Below are positions 62,106 through 64,000 of a DNA stretch of 64,000 nt, in pieces. The stretch is from Faucicola sp032089155 (GTDB taxonomy: Bacteria; Pseudomonadota; Gammaproteobacteria; Pseudomonadales; Moraxellaceae). Location: contig DAMDEV010000001.1 of assembly GCA_032089155.1 (NCBI GenBank), forward strand, positions 7,025 through 71,024. The letters run 5' to 3'. The notes under the pieces were generated by a model. That model saw nothing but the letters and a program-made list of their open reading frames with translations. It did no database searches and was not told the origin of the DNA. Position 1 is the stretch's first letter. Each line of letters starts with the position of its first letter. The translations under genes were made by a program, and so were the position numbers.

Positions 62106-63992
62106 TTAATGGTTCTCTAAAGTTTGGGTGATTTTATCAAGATTTAAGCTATCGGACATGGCATTAAAAATCTCATAGTATTTGCCTTGCTTGCGGTATA
62201 GTTCATCATGCGTGCCTGTCTCCACCACGCGCCCTTGCTCGATGACCACCAAATCATCAGCGTCAATAATCTGCGCGATATTGTGCGACACGATAATCAC
62301 CGTGCGGTTTTGTTTGATTAAATCCAAACTGCGTTTGATTTGCTGGCTGGCAATGGCATCTAGACTTGCGGTCGGCTCGTCCAAAAAGACAATCGGCGGA
62401 TTTTTGAGAAACATACGTGCAAGTGCAATACGCTGCTGCTGTCCACCTGACAAGGATTTGGCTTCGCTTTGGTAGCCTTTGGGCAGCTGGGTGATTTGTT
62501 CATGAATAGAGGCTTGTATTGCTGCCTGCTCAATCTGGGCTTGGCTGGCAGTTAAATCGCCATAACGGATATTTTCTTCAATGGTGCCACCAAAAATATG
62601 GTTTTTTTGCAACACCAAACCGATTTGTTGGCGTAGCTCATGGGTATCATAGTCTTGCAAATCCTTGCCATCGAGCAAAATTCGCCCCTGCGTGGGCTGA
62701 TAAAATTTTACCAAAAGATTGATAATGGTACTTTTACCTGCGCCGCTCAACCCGACCAACGCGGTAATTCGATTGCGCCGAATGCGAAAGCTGACATCTT
62801 GCAAGGCTTGATTGCCGTTGGGATAGACAAAATCCACGTGCTGAAGTTCGATATCACCCTGCACCGTCGAAGGATTGACACCGCTTACCACTTCGATTTG
62901 GCTATCATCTTCTAAGATATCAAAAAACCCTTCGGCATAAGTCAGGGCATCATTGACCTCATCGTAGATACGATGCAACTGGCGAATCGGCGATGAGACG
63001 TTCTGAAATAACAACACATGAAACATAATCATGCCAATGGTCATCTGCCCATCAAGCACAAAATACGCCGTTAAAATAATAATCGCTACAACACCAATCT
63101 GCTCGATAAAGCTTTTGAGTGCATCATAGCCAAAGCCAATACCGCGCGTTTTGAGTTGGTTATCGGTCATCTCTTTTTGAATGGCAAAATGTTTTTGCGC
63201 TTCAATCGGCTCGCGGACAAAGGATTTGATCACGGTAATAGCGTTAATCAGCGAAATGATTTGCTCGCTTTTACTCTCCCGATAGTGGCGCATCTGCCGA
63301 CGAAAGCCTTGCAAGCGCGTGGCTTGTTTTTGACTGATATAGAAATAAATCGGCACAATCACCAGCCCTACCATACCCACCCACACATTGGCGCTAAACA
63401 TCACTACCAGCGCTACAATCGCATTGGCAAATAACGGCAACATATCAATAAAAAAGTTTTGCACCAAACGCGTCAGACTACTGACACCCAAATCAATGCG
63501 CGTCTGCAGCTTACCACTGTCGTTATCAGGGTGGGTATAAAACCCCATGCGGTAACTTAAAATGCGCTCTACGACTTTTTGCGATAAATCCCGGGATAAA
63601 TTAATACGGATTTTTTCACCAAAATAGCGCTGTCCAAAGCTGATTGCCGCGTATAACAGTTCTTTGAGCAGTAGCACGATGCTGATAGTCGTGAGCAGTT
63701 TTGCACCTTCCTGCCACGGCTCGCTGAGCTTGAGAATCTCGGTCAAATGATCGACCGTGTAACGCAGTACAAAAGCATTGACCTGCGCGGCAAATGAACC
63801 AATCACCGTAAGCAGCAACGTCGCTATGATTAATGGATGATAAGGTTTTGCAAAAACGGATAATTTTTTGATAATTGACCACAGCACGGCGCCGCGTTCG
63901 CGTTTGTTGAGTGATGTCGGTGCAGGTTTGGCTGGCAGTGTCGACGTGTCAGGGAGCGATGGATTAGGGGATGGATTGGGAAGATTTGGCAA
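62106..63992 (-). CDS. MsbA-like ABC exporter (5' end may be outside window)
   Basis: A 628-residue fused ABC exporter: an N-terminal proline-rich leader, six membrane spans (about residues 50-340), then the ATPase with Walker A GLSGAGKSTIINLL, the signature LSGGQQQRIALARM, Walker B PPIVFLDEPTAS and the switch His in VIIVSHNIAQI. It could export lipids or drugs, as MsbA does, but no substrate can be read. The first possible start here is a TTG at 63992. The frame stays open to the window end, so the true start may lie outside. Confidence 0.85.
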   Translation of the reverse strand: MPNLPNPSPNPSLPDTSTLPAKPAPTSLNKRERGAVLWSIIKKLSVFAKPYHPLIIATLLLTVIGSFAAQVNAFVLRYTVDHLTEILKLSEPWQEGAKLLTTISIVLLLKELLYAAISFGQRYFGEKIRINLSRDLSQKVVERILSYRMGFYTHPDNDSGKLQTRIDLGVSSLTRLVQNFFIDMLPLFANAIVALVVMFSANVWVGMVGLVIVPIYFYISQKQATRLQGFRRQMRHYRESKSEQIISLINAITVIKSFVREPIEAQKHFAIQKEMTDNQLKTRGIGFGYDALKSFIEQIGVVAIIILTAYFVLDGQMTIGMIMFHVLLFQNVSSPIRQLHRIYDEVNDALTYAEGFFDILEDDSQIEVVSGVNPSTVQGDIELQHVDFVYPNGNQALQDVSFRIRRNRITALVGLSGAGKSTIINLLVKFYQPTQGRILLDGKDLQDYDTHELRQQIGLVLQKNHIFGGTIEENIRYGDLTASQAQIEQAAIQASIHEQITQLPKGYQSEAKSLSGGQQQRIALARMFLKNPPIVFLDEPTASLDAIASQQIKRSLDLIKQNRTVIIVSHNIAQIIDADDLVVIEQGRVVETGTHDELYRKQGKYYEIFNAMSDSLNLDKITQTLENH

Positions 63993-64000
63993 GAGTAGCT

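Overview
The window looks like chromosomal DNA of a Gram-negative gammaproteobacterium with moderately low GC, most likely one of the Moraxellaceae (Moraxella/Psychrobacter type). This is inferred from the gene families: lysine-34 type EF-P beside epmB, a FimX-like type IV pilus regulator, a c-type cytochrome lipoprotein and exported DUF11 proteins. No 16S rRNA is present to confirm it. The sequence contains one run of ten Ns (7589-7598), an assembly gap inside an integrase gene.

Positions 1 to about 27,130 form an accessory island next to a tRNA-Val(GAC) gene (27164-27240, minus). From the left: (a) a minus-strand trio of a 177-aa protein and two very large tyrosine-recombinase-like proteins, the last running off the window; (b) an integrative-plasmid-like module of AlpA-type regulator, phage-type integrase and two small unknown genes on the minus strand, a divergent XRE regulator with repeated operator-like boxes, and a Rep_3 initiator with three iterons upstream; (c) a DNA phosphorothioation defence locus. 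The defence locus contains divergent sspA and sspBCD (cysteine desulfurase, DUF4007 nickase, ATPase, PP-loop sulfurtransferase), sspE (DUF262/DUF1524 PT-sensing nuclease) and a tightly coupled four-gene operon of PLD-helicase, 86-aa protein, zinc-hook SMC/DndD-like ATPase and a protein like Dnd-associated protein 4. An inverted, very AT-rich gene for a probable PD-(D/E)XK nuclease with a SEC-C zinc tail sits between sspD and sspE. The modifying enzymes probably put sulfur into the DNA backbone, and SspE and the helicase/SMC operon probably act as two effector arms. The nuclease gene may be a third, or an unrelated passenger.

Positions 27,160-40,760 hold PepSY, a relic of a cytochrome b561-type gene, ppk2, and a plus-strand cluster of exported DUF11 proteins (664, 157, 657 and about 1760 aa, the last with a CnaB-like domain and a probable outer-membrane beta-barrel) followed by a coupled periplasmic protein. 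Two of these proteins share a related C-terminal module.

Positions 40,859-64,000 are ordinary core genes: a membrane protein, metH, two exported proteins including a SIMPL protein, the moxR-DUF58-tgpA operon, a cytochrome c lipoprotein, fimX-like, a 588-aa unknown, divergent epmB/efp, telA-like, purK, a small conserved gene, marC-like and an MsbA-like ABC exporter. Most are separated by clear hairpin terminators.
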